Of a stretch of 64,000 bases of DNA, positions 15,766-25,165 are shown one piece after another. This DNA is from Thermohalobaculum sp039184865 (GTDB lineage Bacteria > Pseudomonadota > Alphaproteobacteria > Rhodobacterales > Rhodobacteraceae): assembly GCA_039184865.1 (NCBI GenBank), contig JBCDAV010000002.1, positions 62,001-126,000 on the forward strand, read 5' to 3'. Each line of letters opens with the position of its first letter. The first letter of the stretch is position 1. The notes under the pieces are model-generated. The model searched no databases, had not been told where the DNA came from, and worked only from the letters and a program-made list of their open reading frames with translations. The translations under genes were made by a program, and so were the position numbers.

Positions 15766-17499
15766 TCAGCGGGCGATTAGAACGAGCGTTCTTTGACGCC
15801 CCTGACGCGTTAGCTTCATCGCCTCGCGGCTGATCGAACTCACACGCCAGCCATTCAGAAGATCACCATTCGTGACCTTCAGGTACTCTCCGTCCGGAAG
15901 CCTCACGAGCGCTCGCCTGCCATTTCGCGCGTCCATGACGCCGATCAGGCTGGTTTCGTTCAGATCAAGCCCACGCTCACCGGCGGCGGCGCGCACGCTA
16001 GTCGGCAGCTTCGGTGCAGCGATCGACTTCGACTTCTGTCGAGACCTGGAAACGACAGGCGTTGTCGCAACGCCGGCTGGTCGGATTATTGGAATTGGAG
16101 AGTTCACCGCGGCAAACGCCTCCTCCGATGCGTCCCTGTCGGTTGAAGTCGGGTCTTCCGATATGCCGGGCTGAGCGCTCTCTCGACCTTGGCCGTTCGT
16201 AAAGGTTGAAGCAGTCGTCTCGGGTGCCGGTTCGTCAGCGCTTCCGGGGCGGGGCAAGGGCACCTGGAGTGTTTCAGGGTCCGCCGCCCCGGCCGCGTCG
16301 CCGTTTGTCAACCGATCATCTTCTTGGGAGCGTCCCGCCGGAACGGAATTTTTCGGAGTTCTGCCGATCGCGCGTTCTGCAAGGCTTGGCGACAAGGCTG
16401 CAAGCCGCAACGGGCCGTCTGACCGCGGTGTCTGGCGAGAGCTTAATGATGTGTTCTGCGCGGAACGACTTTGCGCGCGGCTTCCGACACGGATTCGATC
16501 GATCGCGTTGACCACAGCACGAATGTCGAGGCTCGCGATTTCGGACTTCGACACGGCCGGTCGACCGGGTCGTTCGTGATAGGTTGCAGAGAGCGCGGGC
16601 CCGACATTCAACCTTTCGCGGGTTTCCGGCCCGAATGGGGCGGACGGGGAGCGCGATGATTCCAATGGTTGCGGGACGCGGTCAGACAAGGACTTGACGC
16701 GGTTGAAATCGTTTAGCTTCGCTGACGTCAACGCGATCCATTGCAGGGACGTGATCCTGACGACCGGACGGGACGCCCGCTCGGTCTCTGGCACTTGGTC
16801 CGCCAGAGCGAAGCTGAGCGGCTGCTGGGCTGGAACCGGTTTGATCGTTAGCGCTTTCAGGAGCGGGCTCGTAGCCTCGTAAAGCTGTAGCGCGCCGACG
16901 CCGATCACCAGTGCGGCCAAAGATGCAGCGGCAAGCTGCGCCGACCGGATGCCGAAACGCGCAACGGGGTTCTTCGACAAAGCGAAAACGGGGCCGTTCG
17001 CACCAAATCCCGCAGCGTGATGGCGAGTCGAAACGGGACCGGGCACGAAGCCCCACTTCTCACAATACGTGATTGCCTCGCTCACCGTCTGCTGCAGGGC
17101 GGCCAGGACGACCGTCGGCTCGCCAAGCGTCGGGCGTGAAACATCGATCGAAAGTTCATCGGCCCGATAGGAAGTCTCGGCAAGCAGTCGGCGCGTTGCT
17201 TCGGCCCGCATTGCGCTCGGCGTCCGGGAGGCCAGCACATAGTCACGACGGAGGATCTGGTTCTTGGGCAGGAGGATCTGGATCGGGGGCTTCTTCGGAT
17301 CCCGCACCAGCATCTCAACGCGCAGTTCGTCGATCTGCGCCTTGAACTCGGGGCCGGCCAGTTGCGCTCGCTGGATTTCAACCAGTTCACCTTCGTCCGT
17401 ACGTTCACACAGAATCACAGCGTCTTCGGTCAGGTCGAGAACGAACGGCCGTTGGGCCGTATCGTCACGTCCGCCATATATGGCTGACAAAGGCGTCAC
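15766..17499 (-). CDS. Membrane protein with PilP/GspC-like C-terminus
   Basis: This 577-residue protein has an N-terminal domain (1-175) that resembles the actin-like fold of PilM/GspL proteins, one membrane helix (about 186-206), a long proline/serine/arginine-rich disordered linker (about 215-490), and a small C-terminal beta domain (500-577) like PilP or the GspC homology region. Such a plan would link a cytoplasmic platform to an outer ring across the envelope. No other pilus or type II secretion gene is nearby. Recognition is by general resemblance only. Confidence 0.55.
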   Translation of the reverse strand: MTPLSAIYGGRDDTAQRPFVLDLTEDAVILCERTDEGELVEIQRAQLAGPEFKAQIDELRVEMLVRDPKKPPIQILLPKNQILRRDYVLASRTPSAMRAEATRRLLAETSYRADELSIDVSRPTLGEPTVVLAALQQTVSEAITYCEKWGFVPGPVSTRHHAAGFGANGPVFALSKNPVARFGIRSAQLAAASLAALVIGVGALQLYEATSPLLKALTIKPVPAQQPLSFALADQVPETERASRPVVRITSLQWIALTSAKLNDFNRVKSLSDRVPQPLESSRSPSAPFGPETRERLNVGPALSATYHERPGRPAVSKSEIASLDIRAVVNAIDRIRVGSRAQSRSAQNTSLSSRQTPRSDGPLRLAALSPSLAERAIGRTPKNSVPAGRSQEDDRLTNGDAAGAADPETLQVPLPRPGSADEPAPETTASTFTNGQGRESAQPGISEDPTSTDRDASEEAFAAVNSPIPIIRPAGVATTPVVSRSRQKSKSIAAPKLPTSVRAAAGERGLDLNETSLIGVMDARNGRRALVRLPDGEYLKVTNGDLLNGWRVSSISREAMKLTRQGRQRTLVLIAR

Positions 17500-17694
17500 C
17501 GTTCCTCCGTATTCTCGACCGCACGCCGAATTCTGCGCCTTCGGATTGCGTCGCGGCCTTTCCCCATTGCGGTAGTGTTACCATGCGCCGCAGCGCCCTA
17601 GAAGCCAAGATGTGTCGCGGCTATGACTTAACGAGCGACGCCGGAGACTTTTTTCGGCCATAGCGGCGAAACCTGCACAGGCAATCGGCTCGGT

Positions 17695-18594
17695 ATGCTT
17701 TCCATCGTCTATCATCCTGCGTACCAGGCCTCGCTGCGCCCGCGTTACAACTTTCCCATGTCCAAGTACGGACACTTGCGTCAGACGCTCGAAAAGCGCG
17801 GGCTCATGCCGCCCGGCGGGTTCATGGCGCCGCGCGCCTTCACGCAGTCCCAGATCGAGCTCGCGCATGAGCCTGGGTACGTGAGCCGGGTTCTCCAGAA
17901 ATCGCTTTCCACCAAAGAGGTCCGCCGCATCGGCCTTCCGAGCACCGATCAGTTGGTGGAGCGCAGTACGCTGTCCGTTGCGGGAACCACGCTTGCCGCG
18001 TGGCTGGCGCTCGATCGTGGAGTCGCATGCAATGCGGCGGGCGGCTCGCATCACGCAGGGCCGGATCATGGAGCGGGCTACTGTGTGTTCAACGATGTCG
18101 CGGTCGCGATCCGAAATCTCGCGGCGCAGGGCGTGCGCGGGCCTTTTCTGGTGGTGGATGCCGATGTCCATCAGGGGGACGGCACGGCAAAGATCTTTCA
18201 GGACGACCCGGGTGTTGCCACGCTCTCGGTCCATGCCCGAAAGAATTTCCCTGCGAGAAAGGCCAAGTCGACCGTCGATGTCGCCCTTGAAGATGGCACG
18301 ATCGGTGAGCTCTATCTCGCGGCGTTCGAACGCGCGCTTGCCAGCCTGGTCGAAGACACTCAACCGCGCCTGGTCTTCTACAATGCCGGCGTCGATGTTC
18401 ATTTCGAGGACCGCCTCGGTCGCCTCGCACTTGACGACAAGGATCTGCGGGCGCGTGAGCGGTTGGTTTTCACGATGCTGCGGCAGAGATCCATTCCGGT
18501 CGTCGGCGTTTTGGGCGGCGGCTATCATCCAGATCCCGAAAGGCTCGCGGAGCTCCACGCAATCATGTTCGAGGAAGCGGCGAAGTTCGCATAG
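17695..18594 (+). CDS. Histone deacetylase family protein
   Basis: A 299-residue member of the arginase/deacetylase superfamily. The active site is intact: the histidine pair in GGSHHAGPDHG (H119, H120), the DADVHQGDG motif (155-163) with zinc ligands Asp and His, and a later Asp in AGVDVH. Bacterial members act on acetyl-lysine, acetylpolyamines or similar amides; the substrate here is unknown. It lies alone between the PilP-like gene and fliG, convergent with fliG (18-base gap), so a functional link with motility is not implied. Confidence 0.88.
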   Translation: MLSIVYHPAYQASLRPRYNFPMSKYGHLRQTLEKRGLMPPGGFMAPRAFTQSQIELAHEPGYVSRVLQKSLSTKEVRRIGLPSTDQLVERSTLSVAGTTLAAWLALDRGVACNAAGGSHHAGPDHGAGYCVFNDVAVAIRNLAAQGVRGPFLVVDADVHQGDGTAKIFQDDPGVATLSVHARKNFPARKAKSTVDVALEDGTIGELYLAAFERALASLVEDTQPRLVFYNAGVDVHFEDRLGRLALDDKDLRARERLVFTMLRQRSIPVVGVLGGGYHPDPERLAELHAIMFEEAAKFA

Positions 18595-18611
18595 CCAGCT
18601 CAGCGAAAGCG

Positions 18612-19715
18612 TCACTCATCGACGGCGATCAGCGCGAGTTCGCCTGCGGCCTCCATGGCACGGATCACCTTAAGCATGGCGTTCTGCGCTTCCTCGGCTT
18701 CACGCACCTTGACCTTGCCGGCATCGGCCATTTCCTCGCGCAACTGCTCCGAGACGCGTGAGGAAAGAGAGTTGATGATGAATTCGAAGGTCTTTGGCGC
18801 GGTCTCCTCTGCACCGATCATTGCTTTCAGAAGATCTTCCGGTGCCGTCGCGCGCACAATCGCCGTCACGTCGCGTTTTTCGACGCGGTCCTGAATATCG
18901 GCGAAGGTGAACATGCGCGCTTTGACGGCGTCCAGAAACTCGGGTTGTTTCTCGCCGAGAAAGTCCAGCACCGATTGGCGGATCTCGCCCGACGTATAGT
19001 TCATGATCATGCCGATGCGTTCCTCGGGTTTCACCGATGTTCCGCCGCCCCGGTAATGCTCGAGGAAGTCGTTCGAGACGGACTCGCCGATCGCTTCGAC
19101 AATGTTCGGATCCATCGAGGTCGTGCGTTTCAGCCCGAGAACGATTTCGCGGGCGCGATCAGGCGTCAGCCGACCGAGGATCTCCGCCGCATGTTCGGCC
19201 GAAAGTTTCGAAAGGACGACGGCAGCGGTCTGGGGATGCTCGCGCGCCAGGAACTCCGCCAGCGCCTGATCCTCGACGCTCGTCAGCTTCTGCCAGACAT
19301 TGTGCGCTGACGGTGTATCGATGTCATCCATGATGCGCGTGAGCGTCGCTTCGGGCACGTAATCCTGAAGCATGGAGCGCGCGCTTTTCAATCCACCGCT
19401 CACGGTCATGTCGAACTGTGCCAGTTCGATCAGGAATTCCTGAATCGTCTCCAGCACGATGTCCGGTGGAATGCGCTTTATTCTGGCCATCGCAGAGGCA
19501 AAGCTTCGCAGGCTTTCCTCATCCATCTTTTCCAGAATGGGGCCAGCGGACTCCACGCCCAGGATGCCGATTATGACTGCCGCTTTCTGCGCCCTGTTGA
19601 GCTCGATCGGATCTTCGTCGCCGTTTCTGACCGCGGCTTGCGGAAGCGGTGTTGCCGCCGCTCCGGCGACCGCCGGTTCATTGCGATTGCCAGTGTACTC
19701 AGCGATTTCGGTCAC
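18612..19715 (-). CDS. fliG: Flagellar motor switch protein FliG
   Basis: This 367-residue protein has the FliG domain order: N-terminal MS-ring-binding domain, middle domain, and C-terminal torque domain. It forms the part of the C ring that meets the stator. The start is GTG 19715, which overlaps the fliP stop codon by GTGA and has AGAAGGG ten bases upstream; a longer frame to 19757 is less likely. It is the last gene of the fliF-fliH-fliN-fliP-fliG operon. Confidence 0.93.
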   Translation of the reverse strand: MTEIAEYTGNRNEPAVAGAAATPLPQAAVRNGDEDPIELNRAQKAAVIIGILGVESAGPILEKMDEESLRSFASAMARIKRIPPDIVLETIQEFLIELAQFDMTVSGGLKSARSMLQDYVPEATLTRIMDDIDTPSAHNVWQKLTSVEDQALAEFLAREHPQTAAVVLSKLSAEHAAEILGRLTPDRAREIVLGLKRTTSMDPNIVEAIGESVSNDFLEHYRGGGTSVKPEERIGMIMNYTSGEIRQSVLDFLGEKQPEFLDAVKARMFTFADIQDRVEKRDVTAIVRATAPEDLLKAMIGAEETAPKTFEFIINSLSSRVSEQLREEMADAGKVKVREAEEAQNAMLKVIRAMEAAGELALIAVDE

Positions 19716-20458
19716 GTTGCATACCCTTCTATCAATGCCCCGGCGAGCAGACTCCATCCATCCGCAACAACAAAAAACGCGAGCTTGAGCGGCAACGAGA
19801 CGACGACCGGCGGTACCATCATCATTCCCATCGACATGAGCACCGATGCCACGATCAGATCGATTATGAGAAACGGCAGAAAGATCATGAAACCGATCTC
19901 GAAGCCGCGTTCGATTTCGCTCAGCATGAATGCCGGGATCAGCAGGCCGAGCGACGGCGTCCCGTCATCGTCAATCCGCGTCCCGTCGCCCGGTGCCGCT
20001 TCCGCGAGGGCGGTCACCATCTCGGGACGCACACGCGACTGCATGAAGCCTTCGAACGGCGTCATCGCCCGGGCGAACCCCTGCTCCGCCGTTATGTCGC
20101 CGTCCATCATCGGCGAGATCCCTGATGTCCAGGCCGCGTTGAAAACGGGCTCCATGACGAAATAGGTGAGAAACAGCGCGAGGCTGATGATCAGCATGTT
20201 TGGCGGTGCCGCCTGCAGACCGATGCCCTGGCGCAGAAGCGACAAGACCGTCACCATGAACGGAAAACAGGTCACCATGATCGCGATGCCCGGCGCCAGG
20301 CTCAGGAGCGTGACGAGCAGGAAGAGCTGGATGATCCGCCCGGAAAGCGTAGCCTCGTCACCGAGATCGATTTCCACGGTCTGTGCATCTGCACCGGATG
20401 CGGCGACCACACAGATGCAGATTAGACAAGCAACGTGAGCTATGCGGCGCCAGCGCAA
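19712..20458 (-). CDS. fliP: Flagellar export apparatus protein FliP
   Basis: A 248-residue FliP. It has an N-terminal signal-like helix ending near ADA (about residue 25), then four membrane segments, with the typical ending MMVPPVVVSLPLKLAFFV. FliP forms the core of the type III export gate in the basal body membrane. It lies 32 bases after fliN and overlaps fliG, keeping the operon order. Confidence 0.93.
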   Translation of the reverse strand: MRWRRIAHVACLICICVVAASGADAQTVEIDLGDEATLSGRIIQLFLLVTLLSLAPGIAIMVTCFPFMVTVLSLLRQGIGLQAAPPNMLIISLALFLTYFVMEPVFNAAWTSGISPMMDGDITAEQGFARAMTPFEGFMQSRVRPEMVTALAEAAPGDGTRIDDDGTPSLGLLIPAFMLSEIERGFEIGFMIFLPFLIIDLIVASVLMSMGMMMVPPVVVSLPLKLAFFVVADGWSLLAGALIEGYAT

Positions 20459-20490
20459 CGTTTTTCTCCGCGTGCGTTCAGAGGTTTCGG

Positions 20491-20817
20491 TCAGAACAGG
20501 TCTGTCACATCAACGACTTCGGTCAGCCGGACGCCGAGGCGACCTGATTCGTCACCCATCTCCTCCAGCTCGCCACGCGCAATGATGCGGTCGCCGACCA
20601 TGATCTGAACCGGGTCATCGACGCGCGTAGACAGCGGCAGCACCATGTCGCGCCGCATCGCCAGAAGTTCTCCTATGACCGGCCGGGCCTGTCCGACGCT
20701 GACGACCACGTCGACCTGGACCGAGAAGATCGCGCGCCGGTGCTTGCCCTCATCGCTCTGATCCCGCGAATCCAGTGTCGGGATTGCCTCTGCAACATCG
20801 TCAGTAGCGTCATCCAT
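20491..20817 (-). CDS. fliN: Flagellar motor switch protein FliN-like
   Basis: A 108-residue protein whose C-terminal two thirds are a surface-presentation-of-antigens (SpoA) domain, with the FliN pattern of a short beta-rich module (ARPVIGELLAM, then GDRIIARGELEE). FliN builds the base of the C ring and binds FliH during export. It overlaps the FliH-like gene by eight bases. Confidence 0.88.
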   Translation of the reverse strand: MDDATDDVAEAIPTLDSRDQSDEGKHRRAIFSVQVDVVVSVGQARPVIGELLAMRRDMVLPLSTRVDDPVQIMVGDRIIARGELEEMGDESGRLGVRLTEVVDVTDLF

Positions 20818-21433
20818 TGCGGTGATCTCCCTCTGATCTCGGCTCTTGCGCGGGGGTCAAAACCTCTGCTGCGGCTTTGAGGTAGGCATCGCGCGTGAAC
20901 TCGGCGCCGCCGAGTGCCCAGTGCAAGCGGGCCGTTCCCGCCGGATAGTCGTTGACCTTTCGAACCCGGACCTCTGTCATCGGCTCTAGCGCTTGCAGAC
21001 TTTCGATCAGGGCCTCGTAGATATCGGCGCTGGCTGTCATTTCAGCCTCTGCCGTGAGCCGCTCCGCCATCAGTCCGGTCGCCGTAATCGAGATCTCGCG
21101 CGCAAGGTTTTCGTCCAGAAGATCCGGCAACAGGTGACGCAGACAGACGGTCGATTGCTTGCTGAAGTTGTTGAGCGCCGTGGTCTTCAAACCGTCGAGC
21201 GACGAAGAGATCTCTCCGAGAAGCTCCATCAGTCGTGCAGCGATTTCGGCCTCTGTGGGCGCATCCTCGGCGGACGTGTCATCGTCGGGTGCCGGGATCG
21301 CTGGCGTTGGCTCGTCGAGCAATGGCTCATCGTCGCCTTGCGGCAGCGCCGTTGCCTGATCTTCGGAAAAATCGGCGAGCGTTCTCGGTCCTGAAACGCT
21401 CTCGAACCGGTCCAGTAGAAACACCCGCGTCAC
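20810..21433 (-). CDS. fliH: FliH-like flagellar export regulator
   Basis: This 207-residue protein lies between fliF and fliN, the usual place of fliH. It has an acidic, proline-rich N-terminal part (30-65), a helical middle, and a C-terminal FliH-type domain that includes a GTARLHWALGGAE stretch. FliH ties the ATPase FliI to FliN and the export gate. Start is GTG, overlapping the fliF stop (GTGA). FliH sequences diverge strongly, so the name leans partly on position. Confidence 0.75.
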   Translation of the reverse strand: MTRVFLLDRFESVSGPRTLADFSEDQATALPQGDDEPLLDEPTPAIPAPDDDTSAEDAPTEAEIAARLMELLGEISSSLDGLKTTALNNFSKQSTVCLRHLLPDLLDENLAREISITATGLMAERLTAEAEMTASADIYEALIESLQALEPMTEVRVRKVNDYPAGTARLHWALGGAEFTRDAYLKAAAEVLTPAQEPRSEGDHRNG

Positions 21434-23037
21434 GCCGCTTGCTCCTTGGATTTCTCGGGTGCTGCCGGCTCAGGATCCTCGAGCCATATTTTCAGCATGG
21501 CCGCTGTCTGATCGGGCTGATCTGCGGCAATCGTGCGCAACTGATCGTCCAGCCCGATCTCGGGATCGCTGTCTTCGGCACCGATCATTGCCTCGTTGAC
21601 CGGCACGATGTTGCCAAACTCGTCGACGACGCGGCCGGACATCGCCAGGTCGAGTTCGGACTCTGCCGACAGGCTCGACGGTGGCTCGCGGCTGAGGAGC
21701 GGTTTCACGACAGTCAGTCCCAGGATCAGGGCGACGACCGCGAGAACGGCCAGTTGTATGAAAGTGAGCGCATTGCGCTCGAAGAACCGGACGATCGGAC
21801 TGATCTCGATACTGGCGCCCGGCGTCGCGTCCGGCTGGAACGCCATGCTCTCCACAGTTACGACATCGCCACGCTGTTCGTCGAATCCGACAGCGGCGAC
21901 AACAAGCTCCCGCAGAGCCGTGAGTTCCTCTTGCGGACGCTCCTGCCAGACGCTTTCACCATCGGCGTTGATCGTGTTTATGCCGTCGACGAGGACTGCG
22001 ACGCTGATTTTGCGTATTGCCCCGGCGGCGCGCGACGTCTCGCGACGCATCTCGGAATAGTCGTAGTTGACTCGCTCACGGGTTTCGGTCCGCGCGCTTT
22101 GACGCGTGTTGTCGTTTGCGGCGTCGCCCGCTGGCAGGTTGCTCGCCACGGTCACGGCACCCGAAGCGCCTTGCGCACTGTCGCTTATTTCCTCGGTGTC
22201 CGAATGTATGGTGACGCGGGTGTCCGGTTTGATGACCCGTTCTGTGATCGTCTCCGCTTCCCGATCGGTCTCCACCGTGACGCTGACGCGCGCCTTGTCG
22301 CGCCCCACGCGTGCCGCGAGCAGATCTTCGATCTCGGCCTTCAGTTTGGACTCGCGTTCCGCAGCCTGCGATGCCGCGCTTGCGATGGCGCTCTCCGAGC
22401 CCGGCGCGAGGATCATACCGGCGCGGCTGTCGATCACCGCCACCTGATTGGGATCGAGATTGGCAACGGCCAGCGCTGTCATGTAGCGAATCGAAGTCGC
22501 TTGCTCGATCGTGATGCTTCCGCCGGCCATGGTGACCGAGACCGAGGCCGTCGGCTGCGCGTTCTGCCCCGCGAAAGGACGGCGGTTCGGCACCGCGATG
22601 TGCACGCGCGCCGCGCGGACACCCGGCGATGCGAGGATGGTCCGGGCAAGCTCGCCCTCCTTCGCGCGCCAGTAGGCGGCGTTGAACATGTCTGTCGTCG
22701 CCGAGAACCCGGAAATCGAATCGAGCAGCTCGTACCCTGCCTGCCCTTGCCGTGGCAGCCCCTCACGCGCCAACGCCAGCCGCACGCGGTCGCGCGCGTC
22801 TTCCGACACATAGATCGCATCGCCGCGAATCTCGGCCTGAACGTTCATCTGTTCGAGCGACCCGACAACTTCACCTGCCGCAGCCGGATCGAGGCCGGAA
22901 TAAAGCAGAGCCATCGCGGGCCGCGTGGCGATCTGCGCCAGCGACAGCACAGCAAGAAAGGTCAAGCCGATCGCTCCGAGAAGGACGATTCGGCGCTGTA
23001 GATCGAGATTATTCCACGTACTCAGCAACTGGTTCAT
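21430..23037 (-). CDS. fliF: Flagellar MS-ring protein FliF
   Basis: A FliF of 535 residues with an N-terminal membrane helix (about 18-38), the secretin-like ring-building motifs, and a C-terminal membrane helix (about 430-450) followed by a tail for FliG binding. It makes the MS ring, the assembly base of the flagellum. ATG 23037 has AGGG upstream; an in-frame GTG seven codons earlier is possible. It is the first gene of the leftward flagellar operon, divergent from fliL. Confidence 0.93.
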   Translation of the reverse strand: MNQLLSTWNNLDLQRRIVLLGAIGLTFLAVLSLAQIATRPAMALLYSGLDPAAAGEVVGSLEQMNVQAEIRGDAIYVSEDARDRVRLALAREGLPRQGQAGYELLDSISGFSATTDMFNAAYWRAKEGELARTILASPGVRAARVHIAVPNRRPFAGQNAQPTASVSVTMAGGSITIEQATSIRYMTALAVANLDPNQVAVIDSRAGMILAPGSESAIASAASQAAERESKLKAEIEDLLAARVGRDKARVSVTVETDREAETITERVIKPDTRVTIHSDTEEISDSAQGASGAVTVASNLPAGDAANDNTRQSARTETRERVNYDYSEMRRETSRAAGAIRKISVAVLVDGINTINADGESVWQERPQEELTALRELVVAAVGFDEQRGDVVTVESMAFQPDATPGASIEISPIVRFFERNALTFIQLAVLAVVALILGLTVVKPLLSREPPSSLSAESELDLAMSGRVVDEFGNIVPVNEAMIGAEDSDPEIGLDDQLRTIAADQPDQTAAMLKIWLEDPEPAAPEKSKEQAA

Positions 23038-23110
23038 TCTTGACGCCCTTTTGGGCACACCGAAGTGCTTTCGGATTTTCTGCCCGGGTCAGACACTGCG
23101 TTCATCAGGC

Positions 23111-23125
23111 TTAAGAATCGGTTTA
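23111..23125. promoter_or_regulatory. Possible CtrA box between fliF and fliL
   Basis: The divergent region contains TTAA, seven bases, then TTTA. This is one mismatch from the TTAA-N7-TTAA full site of the alphaproteobacterial response regulator CtrA, which controls flagellar genes in many roseobacters. It sits between two divergent flagellar operons and could serve both. The match is short, so chance cannot be excluded. Confidence 0.4.
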
Positions 23126-23181
23126 GGTAAATCGGGTTATCTCGTGTCCAGAGGCTGGCAGTCCCCTGGAGCTTTCGAGAG

Positions 23182-23718
23182 ATGAGCGATACAAGTGCCG
23201 CCGCCGAGCAAGCGGAAGAGACTCCGCCGAAGAAATCGAAGGGAATGCTCTTTGGTCTCGTCGGTGCGGTTCTGCTAGGTGGTGCATCTTTTTTCGGTGT
23301 GTACGCGGGAATCGTCCCCCTGCCGTTTGGAGCGGAGGAAACCGCCGAACAGGCTGATGCAGGCCAAGGCGGTGAAAAGAGCGCGTCGACGGAAGAGGCT
23401 TTCGATCCGAACGACTACTCGGCCAGCTTCGTCACCATGCGCGAAATCATCATTTCTCTCAGTCCGGAGGCGAATTCCAAGCACCTACGCGTTTCCATGA
23501 CGCTCGAGGTGGCACCGGATGCCGAGGCACAGGTAACGTCGCTCGAGCCGCGCGTGCGCGACGTTCTTAATACATTTCTAAGGGCGGTAGACGAACGTGA
23601 GTTCGAAGTGCCGCGCGCGATGACCCGGCTGCGCGGTCAGATGCTTCGCCGGGTGCAGCTCGTGACGCCACCGGGAACGGTGCGTGATTTGCTCATTCAG
23701 GACTTCATCCTGAACTGA
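23182..23718 (+). CDS. fliL: Flagellar basal body-associated protein FliL
   Basis: A 178-residue FliL: short charged cytoplasmic start (KKSK), one membrane helix (about 22-45), an acidic linker, and a periplasmic domain (about 80-178) ending in VRDLLIQDFILN, the typical FliL tail. FliL encircles and supports the stator. It opens the rightward operon with the DUF6468 and MotE-like genes. A second FliL-like gene lies at 60128-60595. Confidence 0.9.
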   Translation: MSDTSAAAEQAEETPPKKSKGMLFGLVGAVLLGGASFFGVYAGIVPLPFGAEETAEQADAGQGGEKSASTEEAFDPNDYSASFVTMREIIISLSPEANSKHLRVSMTLEVAPDAEAQVTSLEPRVRDVLNTFLRAVDEREFEVPRAMTRLRGQMLRRVQLVTPPGTVRDLLIQDFILN

Positions 23719-23728
23719 AGGGTTCGTA

Positions 23729-24370
23729 ATGTCGATCGTCACAGATGGCCTTCTCATTGTAACCTGCCTCACGGCGGCGCTCTATTGCATCGTGCTGAGT
23801 CGGCGTCTTGCCAAGTTCTCGGACACCAAATCCGGCATTGGCGAGCAGATCGCCCAGCTCAACAGCATTCTTGAAGAAACGAGATCGACCATTCGCGAAT
23901 CTCAGACCGGCGCGAAGTCGGTCACCGAGCGTCTTGCCCGCGACATCGCATCCTCCAAGAAGCTATCGACGGATCTCGCTGACCTTATCGCGCGCGCTGA
24001 GCAGGTATTGTCGAAAGCCGGTGAGATAAAAGAGATCGAGACGAAAGTGTCGGCGCCGCGGCAAAGGCCCCCAGAAACCCCGAAGATCCCAGAGGTCATC
24101 GAAAGCCCGGTCATCACTGATGCCAACACTCCGGTCGAGGAAGAGGAATTCAGCGAAGCGGCCGAGCCCGACTTTGACTTGTCGGATGCACGGGGCGAAC
24201 CGCAGCTCGGATTTCTCCCGAATGTGGTCGAGGACGCACCGGATCCTGAGATCGACACCGGACCGGATGAAGACGCCAAGGACGACGCCGATCAGGTGGA
24301 AGAAGCCGAACCTGAAGACGACGAGGCCAACCAGGAGAACCTGCTCAAGGTCGAAAGGATGGCGCTCTGA
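23729..24370 (+). CDS. DUF6468-type flagellar-associated membrane protein
   Basis: This 213-residue protein has an N-terminal membrane helix (about 5-25), then a coiled-coil-like helical region (35-105), then a very acidic, probably disordered tail. The N-terminal part matches my memory of DUF6468, a family found in flagellar clusters of Rhodobacterales; its function is not established. It lies between fliL and motE, sharing one base (TGATG) with the latter. GAAGGG precedes the start. Confidence 0.7.
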   Translation: MSIVTDGLLIVTCLTAALYCIVLSRRLAKFSDTKSGIGEQIAQLNSILEETRSTIRESQTGAKSVTERLARDIASSKKLSTDLADLIARAEQVLSKAGEIKEIETKVSAPRQRPPETPKIPEVIESPVITDANTPVEEEEFSEAAEPDFDLSDARGEPQLGFLPNVVEDAPDPEIDTGPDEDAKDDADQVEEAEPEDDEANQENLLKVERMAL

Positions 24371-24960
24371 TGGTCTCGAAGATTCCCTTCGCTTCGTCGT
24401 TTAAGATCGGCGCGCTCGTCGTGCTGGCGGCTGGCTTCGCTGTGTCGGCATTCCTGCGTGCCGGGGAGGTTATCGCTGCGTTGCCAGAGGGAGATGACGG
24501 GTTCGGCAATCCGATCGCCTCGCAGAAAGTTGGAGCGCCCTCGACGCCGGAGAAGATCGTCGTCGGTCCGCCGGAGTTGATCGCCGAAATCAAACGCCTG
24601 CGCGAAAAACTCGACGAGCGCGAAAAGGCGCTCGAGCATCGCGAGATGAAGCTCAAGATCATCGAGAAGAAGATGAAAGAGCGTCTGGACGAGATGCGGG
24701 CCGTGCGTGAGCGCCTCGCCGCCACGGCAGCACTGGTCGATGACGCTGCAGGGAAGGACGTCCGCAGGCTCGCCGAGATGTACCAGGCAATGAAGCCGAA
24801 ACAGGCTGGGCAAATATTCAACGAAATGGCGGCGTCCTTTGCCGCTGGATTCATCGCAGAAATGCGTCCGGAAGCAGCCGCACTCGTTCTCGCCAACATG
24901 GACGCGGAAAAAGCCTACGCGGTGAGCCTTCTCATCGCCGGTCGGAATATGAAGAAATAG
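24370..24960 (+). CDS. motE: MotE-like flagellar chaperone (MgtE N-domain type)
   Basis: A 196-residue protein with an N-terminal membrane segment (about 12-35), a long charged coiled coil (70-130), and a C-terminal MgtE-N/FliG-like repeat region containing LAEMYQAMKPKQAG and FIAEMRPEAAALVLANM. MotE proteins in alphaproteobacteria help fold or stabilise the periplasmic stator partner MotC. Its place behind fliL fits such a motor role. No motC is in the window. Confidence 0.75.
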   Translation: MVSKIPFASSFKIGALVVLAAGFAVSAFLRAGEVIAALPEGDDGFGNPIASQKVGAPSTPEKIVVGPPELIAEIKRLREKLDEREKALEHREMKLKIIEKKMKERLDEMRAVRERLAATAALVDDAAGKDVRRLAEMYQAMKPKQAGQIFNEMAASFAAGFIAEMRPEAAALVLANMDAEKAYAVSLLIAGRNMKK

Positions 24961-25165
24961 AAATGATCGGTAGCCGCAGCATGGCGGCGCTCGGATCCAA
25001 GAACCAAACAATCTTGGTCACCAACGGTTGTTCGAACTTGAAACTCGCGGACCCATGACTCGTTGCGCGCAGAAGTTCGCTGATTGTGGGCTGGATGATC
25101 GGTGATCGGCATCGTAACAGAAACGTGTCGCTTCGCCGTGGACGGCCAGGCGCGCCGAGACGTCG

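Noticed and set aside
17578..18615. Long leftward frame opposite the deacetylase
   Set aside because: The forward frame has intact catalytic motifs; the reverse is a GC-driven shadow.
21235..23001. 588-codon rightward frame opposite fliF and fliH
   Set aside because: FliF and FliH are recognisable on the other strand, and this frame is arginine-rich without any motif.
24997..25017. 6-bp stem CCAAGA/TCTTGG after motE
   Set aside because: Too short and not followed by a T-run; not counted as a terminator.
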